Assembly: GCA_944322955.1 (NCBI GenBank)
Contig: CALUQQ010000010.1
Coordinates: forward strand, 1-36,255
DNA: 36,255 bases
DNA from: Candidatus Gastranaerophilales bacterium
GTDB lineage: Bacteria; Cyanobacteriota; Vampirovibrionia; Gastranaerophilales; Gastranaerophilaceae
Direction of reading: 5' to 3'
The notes below the pieces were generated by a model. It was given only the letters and a program-made list of their open reading frames with translations. It had not been told where the DNA came from and did not search any database. Numbering within the stretch: the stretch's first letter is position 1; each line of letters opens with the position of its first letter. Shown piece by piece: positions 1 through 6,960 of the stretch. The translations under genes and the position numbers were made by a program.

Positions 1-689
1 GTATTGCTTATATTGAAATAATGTGTTGTTCCTATTCCGGCATCAGTTGTACCGATTGCACCGCCTCTGTTTGATGAGTTGCCTGTAAATTCGGAATTAT
101 TCAGGGTTAACTGTCCCCAGCCGCCTAAATAAATAGCACCGCCGCCGTCGGTATTATCAGCCGGTTCATGACCGCCTGCGTTGTTATTTATGAATTTGGT
201 GTTATTGATTTCAGCTTCTGAATAAAGTCCTATAGCACCGCCTGAATATACGGTTGCTTCGTTATTGTCAAAGGTGGAATTATTTATGACAAGTTTAGGG
301 CCTGCATTTGCCGGAATTTTGTCGGGGAATGATGTTGATATAGCGCCGCCATCCCAGTTCGCAAGGTTGTTTTTGAAAGTACTGTTATCAATGTTTATAG
401 TACCGTCTTGAACAAAAAAGCTGCCGCCATATCCGCTTCCGGTTGCGTTGTTATTTTCAAATACCGTATTTGAAATTGCAACATTTAACGGACTTCTGAT
501 ATTCGGATCGGATTTATTATCTATAAATTGATATGCACCGCCAAATCCGTTTCCTGTTTGAGAGCTTACTGTTGTGTCAGCTATTGAATATGATGTATTT
601 GAATCAATAACTTGACGCGCTTCAGTCATGTTCATTGCAAAAGCCGATAATATTATCGCAGTTGCCAGTAATTTTCTTTTTCTTGTCAT
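1..689 (-). CDS. Pmp-like secreted/outer-membrane beta-helix protein (N-terminal part)
   Basis: The 5' part of a gene that runs off the left edge. About 229 codons are open with no stop. It starts with a signal peptide (basic MTRKRK, hydrophobic core, cleavage near TEA-R). The body carries alternating GGAI-like motifs (FGGAY, YGGSF, DGGAI, SGGAI, GGGAI, RGGAI) and FxxN motifs (FENN, FKNN, FDNN, FINN, FTGN), spaced about 25-40 residues apart. This pairing is the hallmark of the chlamydial polymorphic membrane protein repeat (Pmp/POMP), which folds as a right-handed parallel beta-helix on autotransporter-like adhesins. The start ATG at 687-689 has an AGAGGA Shine-Dalgarno. The C-terminal anchor, a beta-barrel or other, lies outside the window, so the secretion route is unknown. 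It is divergent from the XRE gene at 859. Confidence 0.8.
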   Translation of the reverse strand, partial: MTRKRKLLATAIILSAFAMNMTEARQVIDSNTSYSIADTTVSSQTGNGFGGAYQFIDNKSDPNIRSPLNVAISNTVFENNNATGSGYGGSFFVQDGTINIDNSTFKNNLANWDGGAISTSFPDKIPANAGPKLVINNSTFDNNEATVYSGGAIGLYSEAEINNTKFINNNAGGHEPADNTDGGGAIYLGGWGQLTLNNSEFTGNSSNRGGAIGTTDAGIGTTHYFNISN

Positions 690-820
690 AATTCATTCCT
701 CTGTTTTAAAAGTTATTTAATATTTAATATTAATTCCTTGTATTATTATAATTCATATTTCCATTTTATTGTATGGTATTAAATTTAATTTGTCAACCAG
801 TTTAATACAATTATTTATCA

Positions 821-849
821 TTGGATGTTAAAGTAAAATATTTTACAAT
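821..849 (+). promoter_or_regulatory. Promoter of XRE gene, near-leaderless
   Basis: TTGGAT (821-826), 17-bp spacer, TACAAT (844-849). The ATG at 859 is only 9 nt past the -10 box, so the predicted leader is about 2-4 nt. The AGG in front of the ATG would not be in the mRNA. Confidence 0.6.
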
Positions 850-858
850 AGGTAAATT

Positions 859-1182
859 ATGACATCTGATATTTGTAAAGAACTTGGAAATAATATAAGA
901 AGACTGAGAAAAGCAGCCGGCTTTAGCCAAGAAACTTTTGCTGAGGCTATAGAAATAGGGACAACATCTTTGAGTTTGATAGAAATCGGAAAAGGTTTTG
1001 TGACAGCCAGAACCCTTGCTAAGATCGCTGATGTACTTAATGTGGATGTGTTTAAGTTGTTTCTTGTAAAAAATGATGATAATTTGGATTTATTTTATCA
1101 AAATATATTAAAAAAAGTCGAAAAATATAAAAATAATAAAGAAAAATTGGTACTTTTGGATGCTTTTTTGAATGTTTTATAA
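859..1182 (+). CDS. XRE-family HTH transcriptional regulator
   Basis: A 107-residue DNA-binding protein. Residues 8-67 form a Cro/C1-type helix-turn-helix domain (IRRLRKAAGFSQETFAE, then the recognition helix around TTSLSLIEIGK), followed by a charged Lys/Asn-rich helical tail. No ligand domain is visible, so its target and signal are unknown. It stands alone, divergent from the Pmp-like gene, and could regulate the 170-bp region between them. Its 3' end overlaps the convergent MATE gene by 6 bp. The start is fixed by the promoter placed just before it. Confidence 0.85.
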   Translation: MTSDICKELGNNIRRLRKAAGFSQETFAEAIEIGTTSLSLIEIGKGFVTARTLAKIADVLNVDVFKLFLVKNDDNLDLFYQNILKKVEKYKNNKEKLVLLDAFLNVL

Positions 1183-2556
1183 AGAAATATGACGGCTGAA
1201 TTTGTCTTTTAGAATTAATTTTTTAATATTAATAAAGTAACCGAGAGAAACAATCACTGATGCGGTAATCCATGCAATCGGGCCGGCATAGAACATGCCA
1301 TAATAACCGAACCTTACGGCTAAATAAACTGCTGCAAAGGCTCTTATCATAAGTTCCGCAAAAGATGAAGTGAGCGGAATAAGGGTTCTGCCCATTCCTT
1401 GAAGTGCGCTTCTGAATATAAAAATTTGTCCTAGGAAGAAATAGAACAAAGTGCTTATCCATAAATATTCATGCGCCAGATTGATTACTTCTGTTTTTTC
1501 ATTGCCAATGAAGATTCCGACAATATTTGTTCCCCACAGCCGCATGATAATTGCCATAAATATACTCAACAGAAGATTTATCATAGATGTTCTTAAAACA
1601 CCGTAGCGAATTCTCGGGAGATTTTTGGCGCCGAAATTCTGTGCAACAAAAACAGATACTGCAACTCCGAATGAAATCATTGGCATGGTAGCAATTTGTT
1701 CTATTCTTAAGGCGGCTGTCATCGCTGCGATTAAATTTGGGCCGAATGTGTTGCAGACACTCTGTATAATTAAAATTCCTATCCCTAATACGGAAAATTG
1801 CATTGCCATCGGAAAACCGACGTTCAAATGTTTCATTATGAAATCAAAATCTTCTTTGCGGTTTTCTTTTTTAAATTCCCAGTCGGATTTTTTTAAATGA
1901 AGTATGGGGAAATGTTTTTTTATATATATAAGACAAAGAATTACGGAAAAAGCTTGAGAAAGCACAAGTGCGATGGCAGACCCGGGTACTCCCCAGTGAA
2001 AATTCAGAATGAAAATTAAAGCAAGTATTACGTTGAGTATTGAGGCAAATATAAGAAAATACAGAGGAGTTTTGCTGTCACCGAGTGCACGGACAATACT
2101 TGCAAGAAGGTTGTAATAATTTGCAGTCAAAAGTCCGAAAACACAAATTTGAATGTACCAGTATGCGTCATGGAAAATTTCCTCAGGCACGTTCATAAAA
2201 AGTAAAATCGGTTTCATTAAAATGATAAAAATAATTGAAAAAAACAGTGTAAAAATTGTGCTCAAAATAGTTGATATGACGACGGAACGCCTTACGCCGT
2301 CATCATCATTCGCACCGAATTTTTGTCCTGTGACAACGGCAAAACCGTTTGTCATTCCTGTTACGGCAAACATAATAAAGAAAAATAAAGGCGCAGCAGC
2401 CCCGACGGACGCCAGAGATTTGACTCCCAAAGTTCTGCCGACGATTACAATATCTGCAAGGTTATATAACTGCTGAAAAATATTCCCTATTAATAGAGGT
2501 ATGGAAAACAGCAGTATAAGCTTTAATGGAGCACCTTTTGTTAAGTCTTTAATCAT
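1177..2556 (-). CDS. MATE-family multidrug/Na+ (H+) antiporter
   Basis: An inner-membrane efflux transporter of the MATE/DinF superfamily, about 459 residues with roughly twelve hydrophobic segments. The typical opening is present (LTKGAPLKLILLFSIPLLIGNIFQQLYNLADIVIVGRTLG), as is the repeat half starting near the MKHLNVGFPMAMQ segment. Members export cationic drugs or metabolites using Na+ or H+ gradients; the substrate cannot be read here. The family motif starts right after ATG 2554-2556. A TTG at 2584-2586 lies 5 nt past a TTGAAT-17-TATAAT promoter (TATAAT on minus at 2592-2597), so a leaderless TTG start adding ten residues is possible. The 3' end overlaps the XRE gene tail to tail. Confidence 0.9.
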   Translation of the reverse strand: MIKDLTKGAPLKLILLFSIPLLIGNIFQQLYNLADIVIVGRTLGVKSLASVGAAAPLFFFIMFAVTGMTNGFAVVTGQKFGANDDDGVRRSVVISTILSTIFTLFFSIIFIILMKPILLFMNVPEEIFHDAYWYIQICVFGLLTANYYNLLASIVRALGDSKTPLYFLIFASILNVILALIFILNFHWGVPGSAIALVLSQAFSVILCLIYIKKHFPILHLKKSDWEFKKENRKEDFDFIMKHLNVGFPMAMQFSVLGIGILIIQSVCNTFGPNLIAAMTAALRIEQIATMPMISFGVAVSVFVAQNFGAKNLPRIRYGVLRTSMINLLLSIFMAIIMRLWGTNIVGIFIGNEKTEVINLAHEYLWISTLFYFFLGQIFIFRSALQGMGRTLIPLTSSFAELMIRAFAAVYLAVRFGYYGMFYAGPIAWITASVIVSLGYFINIKKLILKDKFSRHISL

Positions 2557-2660
2557 AATAAAAAAATTATTGTTCGCTATAAGCAAAAAAAATTATATAA
2601 CTAAATACTTGAAAATTCAAATCCTTTGTGTAAGAATAAAGTTTGTCAATCAATATTTAT

Positions 2661-2734
2661 GGCAAGGTAGCTCAGTTGGTGAGAGCGCACGGCTCATACC
2701 CGTGAGGTCGAGAGTTCGAATCTCTCCCTTGCTA
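2661..2734 (+). tRNA. tRNA-Met(CAT), elongator type (or tRNA-Ile2)
   Basis: Full cloverleaf: acceptor arms 2661-2667/2727-2733 with a G-U first pair, D arm, anticodon stem CACGG/CCGTG around loop CTCATAC (anticodon CAT at 2695-2697), T arm GAGAG-TTCGAAT-CTCTC, discriminator A at 2734. It lacks the three G-C pairs of the initiator anticodon stem, so it is elongator Met or lysidine-modified Ile. No CCA is encoded. Confidence 0.93.
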
Positions 2735-2741
2735 TTTTATT

Positions 2742-2767
2742 AGAGGGTTTTAGAGACTCTCTTTTTA
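2742..2767 (+). terminator. Rho-independent terminator after tRNA-Met
   Basis: Stem AGAGGGT (2742-2748), 7-nt loop, ACTCTCT (2756-2762) with one G-U pair, followed by a T-rich run. Confidence 0.7.
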
Positions 2768-2925
2768 TTAGCTTTGTGGACTTATAATATTAATGTAAAT
2801 GAAGGTTTTGGAATTATTTAATAAAGTTTCAACCCGTTTTAAAGAGAGAATTTTTGTCGAGGTATTTTTGTTTTTAGTTTTATCAAAACAGCTGAAATAT
2901 TTTTTGCTACCGGAACGATTTTTCA

Positions 2926-2934
2926 TGCTAAACT
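2926..2934 (+). promoter_or_regulatory. Extended -10 promoter, leaderless start
   Basis: TGC-TAAACT, with exactly 6 nt (TTTAAT) between the hexamer and ATG 2941. A TTGCTA lies 19 bp upstream. The predicted transcript starts at the ATG. Confidence 0.5.
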
Positions 2935-2940
2935 TTTAAT

Positions 2941-3423
2941 ATGTTTGAATGGTTTAAAACAATATTAATACTGCCGTTTAATGTAATTGTTGTTATACCT
3001 TTTTTTATATTATATTTTTCAAATTATCATTATCACATACCGGATGGAGTTTTTATAGTTATTGGGTGTATAATTTTAATTGTGGGTTTGTTTCTTGCAG
3101 GTTGGACAATGATGTTATTTAATAATATAGGATTCGGTACGCCAGCTCCCTGGAATCCGCCTAAAAATCTTGTTATAGAGGGACCATATTGTTATGTAAG
3201 AAATCCTATGATTATCGGTGTTTTGTTGATTCTTCTTGCGGAATTTTTTCTTTTACATGCCGTACAGATATTATGGTGGGTAATTATATTTTTCGTGATA
3301 AATACTATTTATTTTCGCGTATTTGAAGAAAAGCAGCTTGAAAACAATTTCGGTGATGATTACAGACGCTATAGACAAAATGTCCCGATGTGGATACCTC
3401 GATTTACCCCATGGCATTTATAA
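2941..3423 (+). CDS. ICMT/PEMT-like membrane methyltransferase
   Basis: A 160-residue integral membrane protein with four hydrophobic segments. It carries the isoprenylcysteine carboxyl methyltransferase/phospholipid methyltransferase signature near residues 75-95 (GPYCYVRNPMIIGVLLILLAE). The C-terminal motif, EEKQLENNFGDDYRRYRQNVPMWIPR, is where SAM is bound in the family. In bacteria these proteins methylate poorly defined small molecules or lipids at the membrane, so the substrate is unassigned. Length is normal. The gene is monocistronic, with its stop close to the end of the convergent HxlR gene and no clear terminator between them. Confidence 0.85.
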   Translation: MFEWFKTILILPFNVIVVIPFFILYFSNYHYHIPDGVFIVIGCIILIVGLFLAGWTMMLFNNIGFGTPAPWNPPKNLVIEGPYCYVRNPMIIGVLLILLAEFFLLHAVQILWWVIIFFVINTIYFRVFEEKQLENNFGDDYRRYRQNVPMWIPRFTPWHL

Positions 3424-3461
3424 ATTTTAAAAAATTGCCTCGCTTTTTAAATTATTATATG

Positions 3462-3809
3462 TTAAATTTTTTTCTGTTTTTCAAGCAATTTTAAATATTC
3501 TTTATAACCGCTGCCCCAGTCGGTCATTGCATCTAAAACCCCTGCAAGACTGTATCCTATATCCGTCAAGGTATATTCTACTTTGGGCGGAATTTGGCTG
3601 TATACTTTTCTCATTACGAGTCCTGCTTCTTCCATATCGCGTAAATTTGTTGTCAAGACTTTTTGAGTAATTGTTCCAAGTGTTTTTTTTAATTCTCCGA
3701 AACGTTTTGTCCCGCTTAATAAATCGCGGATTATGAGAACTTTCCACCTGTTGCTTAAAAGTTTTAAAGTTGTTTCAACCGGACACTTTGGCAGCTCTTT
3801 TAATCCCAT
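3462..3809 (-). CDS. HxlR-family winged-helix regulator
   Basis: A 115-residue regulator of the HxlR/MarR-like type. It has CPVETTLKLLSNRWKVLIIRDLLSGTKRFGELKKTL near residues 9-44, a recognition helix region (TQKVLTTNLRDMEEAGLV) and a beta wing (VEYTLTDIGYSL). Some HxlR proteins sense reactive electrophiles through the conserved Cys in the opening CP motif, which is present at Cys9. The ATG at 3809 has GAGG spaced about 5 nt. An inverted repeat lies over its own -10 box, which points to autoregulation. Targets are unknown, though such regulators often control a neighbouring oxidoreductase. Confidence 0.9.
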   Translation of the reverse strand: MGLKELPKCPVETTLKLLSNRWKVLIIRDLLSGTKRFGELKKTLGTITQKVLTTNLRDMEEAGLVMRKVYSQIPPKVEYTLTDIGYSLAGVLDAMTDWGSGYKEYLKLLEKQKKI

Positions 3810-3819
3810 TCTTACCTCA

Positions 3820-3862
3820 TTAGTATATTTTAGATACTAACATATTTTTGATATATTGTCAA
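3820..3862 (-). promoter_or_regulatory. HxlR promoter with overlapping inverted-repeat operator
   Basis: On the minus strand: TTGACA (3857-3862), 17-bp spacer, TAGTAT (3834-3839). The inverted repeat TTAGTAT-N7-ATACTAA (3820-3840) covers the -10 box and the start site, which suits autorepression by the dimeric HxlR protein. Confidence 0.65.
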
Positions 3863-3864
3863 TT

Positions 3865-4317
3865 TTAAGAATTTTCAGCTTCCATGTCAAGCAGTTGTTT
3901 TTTAATCTCTAAACCGAATGCATAGCCCGTCAAATTACCGTTTGAGCCTATTACTCTGTGACAGGGAATTACTATCATAATTTTATTTTTATTATTTGCC
4001 ATGCCTGCTGCGCGGCAGGCATTTTCGTTGCCGGCTCTTTTGGCGAGTTCTTTGTAGCTTATTGTTTTACCGTATGGGATTTTAATAAGTTCCTGCCAGA
4101 TTTTTTTCTGAAATTCGGTACCGTTGAGTTTTAAAGGCAGGTCAAAAGTTTTTCTTTTGCCGGAAAAATATTCATCAAGTTCTTTAAACGCCTTTTTTAT
4201 TAATGGTGTTTCCTTTCCATAAAGGTCAGGTTTGTTAAGAGATATTGCGAGAATTGAATTGTGGTCGGCGGATATATAAAGTTTGCCAATAGGAGTTTGA
4301 CGTCCGAAATAATACAT
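3865..4317 (-). CDS. ogt: Methylated-DNA--protein-cysteine methyltransferase (Ogt/MGMT)
   Basis: A suicide DNA-repair enzyme that moves the alkyl group from O6-alkylguanine to its own cysteine. At 150 residues it covers the short N-terminal domain and the ATase domain. The active site IPCHRVIG lies around residues 117-124 (acceptor Cys in PCHRV). It is preceded by the helix-turn-helix and arginine-finger region (YGKTISYKELAKRAGNENACRAAGMANNKN). Its ATG overlaps the stop codon of the upstream parvulin gene by one base (TAATG), so the two are probably translationally coupled. No Ada-type N-terminal regulator domain is present, hence Ogt rather than Ada. Confidence 0.93.
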   Translation of the reverse strand: MYYFGRQTPIGKLYISADHNSILAISLNKPDLYGKETPLIKKAFKELDEYFSGKRKTFDLPLKLNGTEFQKKIWQELIKIPYGKTISYKELAKRAGNENACRAAGMANNKNKIMIVIPCHRVIGSNGNLTGYAFGLEIKKQLLDMEAENS

Positions 4318-4667
4318 TATTTTCTGTCCGTAACTTTGATTAAATGCCAGCCAAATTCAGTTCCTACAGGTTCTGAAACCTCACCGACAGAAAGCTCAAA
4401 CGCCTCATCCTCAAAAGGCTGTACCATTTGGCCTCTGGAAAAATATCCTAAATCCCCGCCTCTTTGACCTGACGGGCAAAGAGAATAGGTTTTGGCATAA
4501 TACGCAAAGTCCCCGCCGTTATCAATATCTTTTTTAATCTGAATAGCTTCTGCACGGGTTTTTACTAAAATATGGCTTGCTCTGACCTGTTTTGCTTCGT
4601 CATAGGCAAATGCAGTCCCGCACAAGAGAATGAATACCGTAAAAATTTTTGAAAGTCTTTTAATCAT
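4317..4667 (-). CDS. Exported parvulin-type peptidyl-prolyl isomerase
   Basis: A 116-residue protein: a signal peptide (MIKRLSKIFTVFILLCGTAFA, residues 1-21) followed by one rotamase (PPIC) domain. Family features are RASHILVKTRAEA near residue 29, FAYYAKTYSLCPSGQRGGDLGYFSRGQMVQPFEDEAF, and the end FGWHLIKVTDRK. It would act in the periplasm as a prolyl isomerase for exported proteins. It is much shorter than SurA or PrsA and lacks their chaperone arms. It is the first gene of a two-gene unit with ogt, an unusual pairing with no obvious shared pathway. Confidence 0.9.
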   Translation of the reverse strand: MIKRLSKIFTVFILLCGTAFAYDEAKQVRASHILVKTRAEAIQIKKDIDNGGDFAYYAKTYSLCPSGQRGGDLGYFSRGQMVQPFEDEAFELSVGEVSEPVGTEFGWHLIKVTDRK

Positions 4668-4963
4668 ATTTTGATTTTATAATAATATTTAAATAAATGC
4701 AATTAGCAGAGTTTATAATTTTCTTGCCAAAAATACCAAAAAATGATAAAATTCAAATGAAAATGATGAAAAGGAGAAAAAATGATTAAAAATGTTAAGT
4801 CTGGAAATCTCGGGGGGGGGCGACCCTTTTAACCGCTTGTAGCGCGGGTTTTGGGGGTATTATTTGGGAAAAGTTACTAAGATACTATGATACTAAGGCA
4901 CTAAGAAGTAACAGTCGGGTTAGAAAACCCGGTATTCAATATGTCATCCTGAGGTGCCAAAGC
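4668..4963. other. Gene-poor stretch: promoter, orphan 16-codon ORF, G9 tract and repeats
   Basis: It contains a plausible promoter (TTGCCA 4724-4729, 17 bp, TAAAAT 4747-4752), a strong SD (AAGGAG 4771-4776) and ATG 4782. That ATG opens only 16 codons (MIKNVKSGNLGGGRPF), the last ones crossing a run of nine G (4812-4820). Further on are short repeats built on TACTAAG (about 4875-4906), a small hairpin CGGGTT-AGAA-AACCCG (4916-4931), and the first copy of TGTCATCCTGAGG. The composition is clearly more GC-rich than the surroundings from about 4811. Confidence 0.6.
4724..4784 (+). promoter_or_regulatory. Promoter, SD and start codon ahead of G9 tract
   Basis: TTGCCA-17-TAAAAT, then AAGGAG five nt before ATG 4782-4784. 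The quality of these signals suggests a real gene start, but the frame closes after 16 codons. Confidence 0.5.
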
Positions 4964-5048
4964 GTGAGCGAGCAGAGGCGTTGCGAGCGAACAAGAGAGG
5001 CACGACAACACACTAAATATTGGTGGAGCTTGTCATGTCATCCTGAGG
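4942..5048 (+). repeat. Direct repeat TGTCATCCTGAGG, two copies
   Basis: Copies at 4942-4954 and 5036-5048, inside a GC-rich patch of roughly 4811-5200. Similar TCATCCTGAGG...GAAGGATC strings are familiar as dispersed intergenic repeats in bacterial genomes. Here they are translated in frame ahead of a prepilin. Confidence 0.6.
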
Positions 5049-5902
5049 CGATAGCCGAAGGATCACATAAAATGCGACCCCGCCCCCGAATTTCAAACAC
5101 TCGCAAGCTCGTGTTGAAATTCAACCCCGCCGTGGTGGGGGTAAGCCCCTTGTGCGAAGCACACAGAAAACACTTATTCCTCCCTATTACCTTATTCACT
5201 TCAAAGAAAGCTGCCTTCACCCTCGCAGAAGTCTTGATAACACTCGGCATAATCGGTGTTGTGGCTGCGATGACAATTCCGACATTAATCGCGAATTACA
5301 AAGAGAAAGCCTTACAGAATCAGTTTAAGAAAAGCTATGCCATGATAAATCAGGCGTTATTGTCTGCGCAGAGCAGCTTCGGTTATATCCCGAGATGTTA
5401 TTATGCTTATGGCAGTGCCTCTGTTACAACAACATCCGAGTGCCTTGATTTAACCGAGAAATTTTTGTCAAACCTTAAAGTAATAAGAATTTGTGAAGAC
5501 CATGCTTATGAGAAAGGTTGTATTCCTGAATACAAAGGTATAGATGATATTTTAAAAGAACAGCATAAGGATGATGAGGATTATGATGAAGAATACTGGC
5601 AGGATTACGCAACGCATAATTGCGGCGGATTTAACACGTCAGAGATATTAAATAACAAGAAGGTCTATATACTTGCAGACGGTACAATAATGTTTTTTTA
5701 TAGAGAAAATAGCAGCGGATGTCTAATTACAGCTATTGATGTAAACGGTATGAAAGGTCCGAATAAATCAGGATATGATTTATATGCAGTAAGGCTTAGC
5801 TCCGACGGAAATCGTTTCAGGTATGAATCTGACGGTTGTCTAGCTGCGGAAGAAGGCGGTAGAAGCTTTAATCAGATGTATAATGCAGCATTTAAAAAAT
5901 AA
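4964..5902 (+). CDS. Type IV prepilin-like (pseudopilin) protein with odd extended leader
   Basis: The reliable part begins at about codon 85. There the cleavage site is KKAA/FTLAEV, with the conserved Glu5 and a long hydrophobic N-helix (LITLGIIGVVAAMTIPTLIA). A variable globular domain of roughly 200 residues follows. This is the class III/IV N-methylation signature handled by PilD prepilin peptidase, although -1 is Ala rather than the usual Gly. Several Cys pairs in the globular part may form disulfides. The start is doubtful. GTG 4964 lacks a supporting SD, the next ATG is 5071, and the first ~80 codons read through a GC-rich repeat patch. The normal short leader seems displaced. A terminator follows directly. 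The target (pilus, secretion pseudopilus or surface fibre) is unknown. Confidence 0.8.
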   Translation: MSEQRRCERTREARQHTKYWWSLSCHPEAIAEGSHKMRPRPRISNTRKLVLKFNPAVVGVSPLCEAHRKHLFLPITLFTSKKAAFTLAEVLITLGIIGVVAAMTIPTLIANYKEKALQNQFKKSYAMINQALLSAQSSFGYIPRCYYAYGSASVTTTSECLDLTEKFLSNLKVIRICEDHAYEKGCIPEYKGIDDILKEQHKDDEDYDEEYWQDYATHNCGGFNTSEILNNKKVYILADGTIMFFYRENSSGCLITAIDVNGMKGPNKSGYDLYAVRLSSDGNRFRYESDGCLAAEEGGRSFNQMYNAAFKK

Positions 5903-5904
5903 AT

Positions 5905-5935
5905 AAGCGGCTACTTTGGCCGCTTTTTATTTTTC
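5905..5935 (+). terminator. Rho-independent terminator of the prepilin gene
   Basis: Stem AAGCGGC (5905-5911), 7-nt loop, GCCGCTT (5919-5925), then a T-rich tail. Confidence 0.85.
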
Positions 5936-5937
5936 CC

Positions 5938-6210
5938 CTATTTCCATAAACTTTTTATTTTATCAATTATTTCTTTTAGCCATTTTTTTAAGTCAAAGTC
6001 ATCATCTTGAGGTAAATCAAGTTTTCCGCTCATTGTGAAGGTGTCAAATTCGGGCTTTGATGTGAAAAGATTGATTTCTTCGTGTTTTTCTTCATGTTCT
6101 TTTCTGCCCTGACTCATATAGCCTAAGTTTCCTGCGCCGCCGTCGTTTTGCATATTCGCTGCGGCTTGGATTACCGGCTTTGAACTCAAAACGTTTACAT
6201 CGAAACTCAT
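5938..6210 (-). CDS. Small uncharacterised protein, 90 aa
   Basis: I do not recognise a family. The ATG at 6210 has AGGGG spaced about 8 nt. The sequence opens with a conserved-looking segment (MSFDVNVLSSKPVIQAAANM), has a Gly/Asn-rich turn, a His/Glu-rich stretch (KEHEEKHEE), an acidic patch (QDDDFD) and an amphipathic C-terminal helix (LKKWLKEIIDKIKSLWK). There is no signal peptide or membrane segment. It is probably a small soluble protein, perhaps lineage-specific. It is transcribed alone, convergent to the prepilin gene, whose terminator lies between the two ends. Confidence 0.7.
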   Translation of the reverse strand: MSFDVNVLSSKPVIQAAANMQNDGGAGNLGYMSQGRKEHEEKHEEINLFTSKPEFDTFTMSGKLDLPQDDDFDLKKWLKEIIDKIKSLWK

Positions 6211-6311
6211 TTTTTTGTCCCCTTGATTTTTTCCCTTATATATATAAAGTATTTTTCATGAAGAAATGTTACAATTTTTGAGGGATTGTAACAAAAAATT
6301 TACAATACGTT

Positions 6312-6899
6312 TCAAGTTGCAAATTTAAATACAGCCTGTGTTTTGAATCCAATTTCAAATAAATCTTTTTTGCGGACGGCATAAGTTATATCCGGGCGGT
6401 AATCAATATTATTGGGTGTTAAATAAAATTCAGTTATATTATTTTCACTGTCGTAATTGATGCGTACTTTTTTTATTAAATTTACATGCGCTCTATCAAG
6501 ACCGTCGGCAATTTTTAAAATTCCTGCAAGACGTTTGACGGTTTTTCGGTCTTTCTTATCAAGAGTACAGTAGATTTCGTGTTCTTTTTTGTCGGGAAGA
6601 CCCCCTCTATGGTATCTACAGATACAGGATATAATATGTTTTTCTTTTTCTGAATAGTTTTCAAGCCCGTATTTCAGAATCATTTTTTGGCTGTGTTTAT
6701 GATGGCTTTTGGAATCTATAAAATAACCTATATCATGTAAAAGAGCCGCTTCTTCCAGATATTTACGTTGTTTATTTGAGAGTTCTTTTAAAGTGTCATT
6801 TACTCCGTCAAAAATCATCATAGACAATCTTCTTACCTCATGGGGATGAGAGGAGTTGTTAGAGAACTTTTCCAGCATTTGTTCCGTTGTAAGTTTCAT
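6312..6899 (-). CDS. HD-domain phosphohydrolase-like protein
   Basis: About 195 residues from ATG 6897-6899. It has HD-superfamily metal ligands: H at HPHEVRR, HD in AALLHDIGYFID, then KHSQKMI and YHRG. It resembles the C-terminal HD module of Ppx/GppA phosphatases (ICRYHRGGLP, LAGILKIADGLDRAH) without the actin-like phosphatase domain. It probably binds or hydrolyses a phosphorylated nucleotide or similar ligand in the cytoplasm; the substrate is unknown. A TTGCTG-17-TAAACT promoter ends 8 nt before the ATG, favouring this start over a TTG 18 nt upstream. It is divergent from the GGDEF gene, with overlapping promoter regions. Confidence 0.85.
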   Translation of the reverse strand: MKLTTEQMLEKFSNNSSHPHEVRRLSMMIFDGVNDTLKELSNKQRKYLEEAALLHDIGYFIDSKSHHKHSQKMILKYGLENYSEKEKHIISCICRYHRGGLPDKKEHEIYCTLDKKDRKTVKRLAGILKIADGLDRAHVNLIKKVRINYDSENNITEFYLTPNNIDYRPDITYAVRKKDLFEIGFKTQAVFKFAT

Positions 6900-6907
6900 A
6901 TATTTTA

Positions 6908-6951
6908 AGTTTAGCAAAAAAATACTTCAGCAGCAATTTTTATGGTATAAT
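6908..6951. promoter_or_regulatory. Back-to-back promoters of HD and GGDEF genes
   Basis: Minus: TTGCTG (6931-6936), 17 bp, TAAACT (6908-6913), 8 nt before ATG 6899. Plus: extended -10 TGG-TATAAT (6943-6951), 9 nt before ATG 6961. The two promoters interleave, so the genes may be co-regulated or compete. Both predict nearly leaderless transcripts. Confidence 0.55.
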
Positions 6952-6960
6952 TTTTTTGAT

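Noticed and set aside
2501-2743. Open frame of 80 codons on plus running into tRNA-Met
   Set aside because: It is antisense to the MATE gene and includes the tRNA; its end is translated tRNA sequence, not protein.
4870-4910. TACTAAG-like repeats as a possible CRISPR array
   Set aside because: Units are 7-10 nt, imperfect and without spacers; no cas genes in the window.
6856-6960. Upstream extension of the GGDEF protein from 6856
   Set aside because: It overlaps the HD gene start and the promoter TGG-TATAAT lies within it, so translation must begin at ATG 6961.
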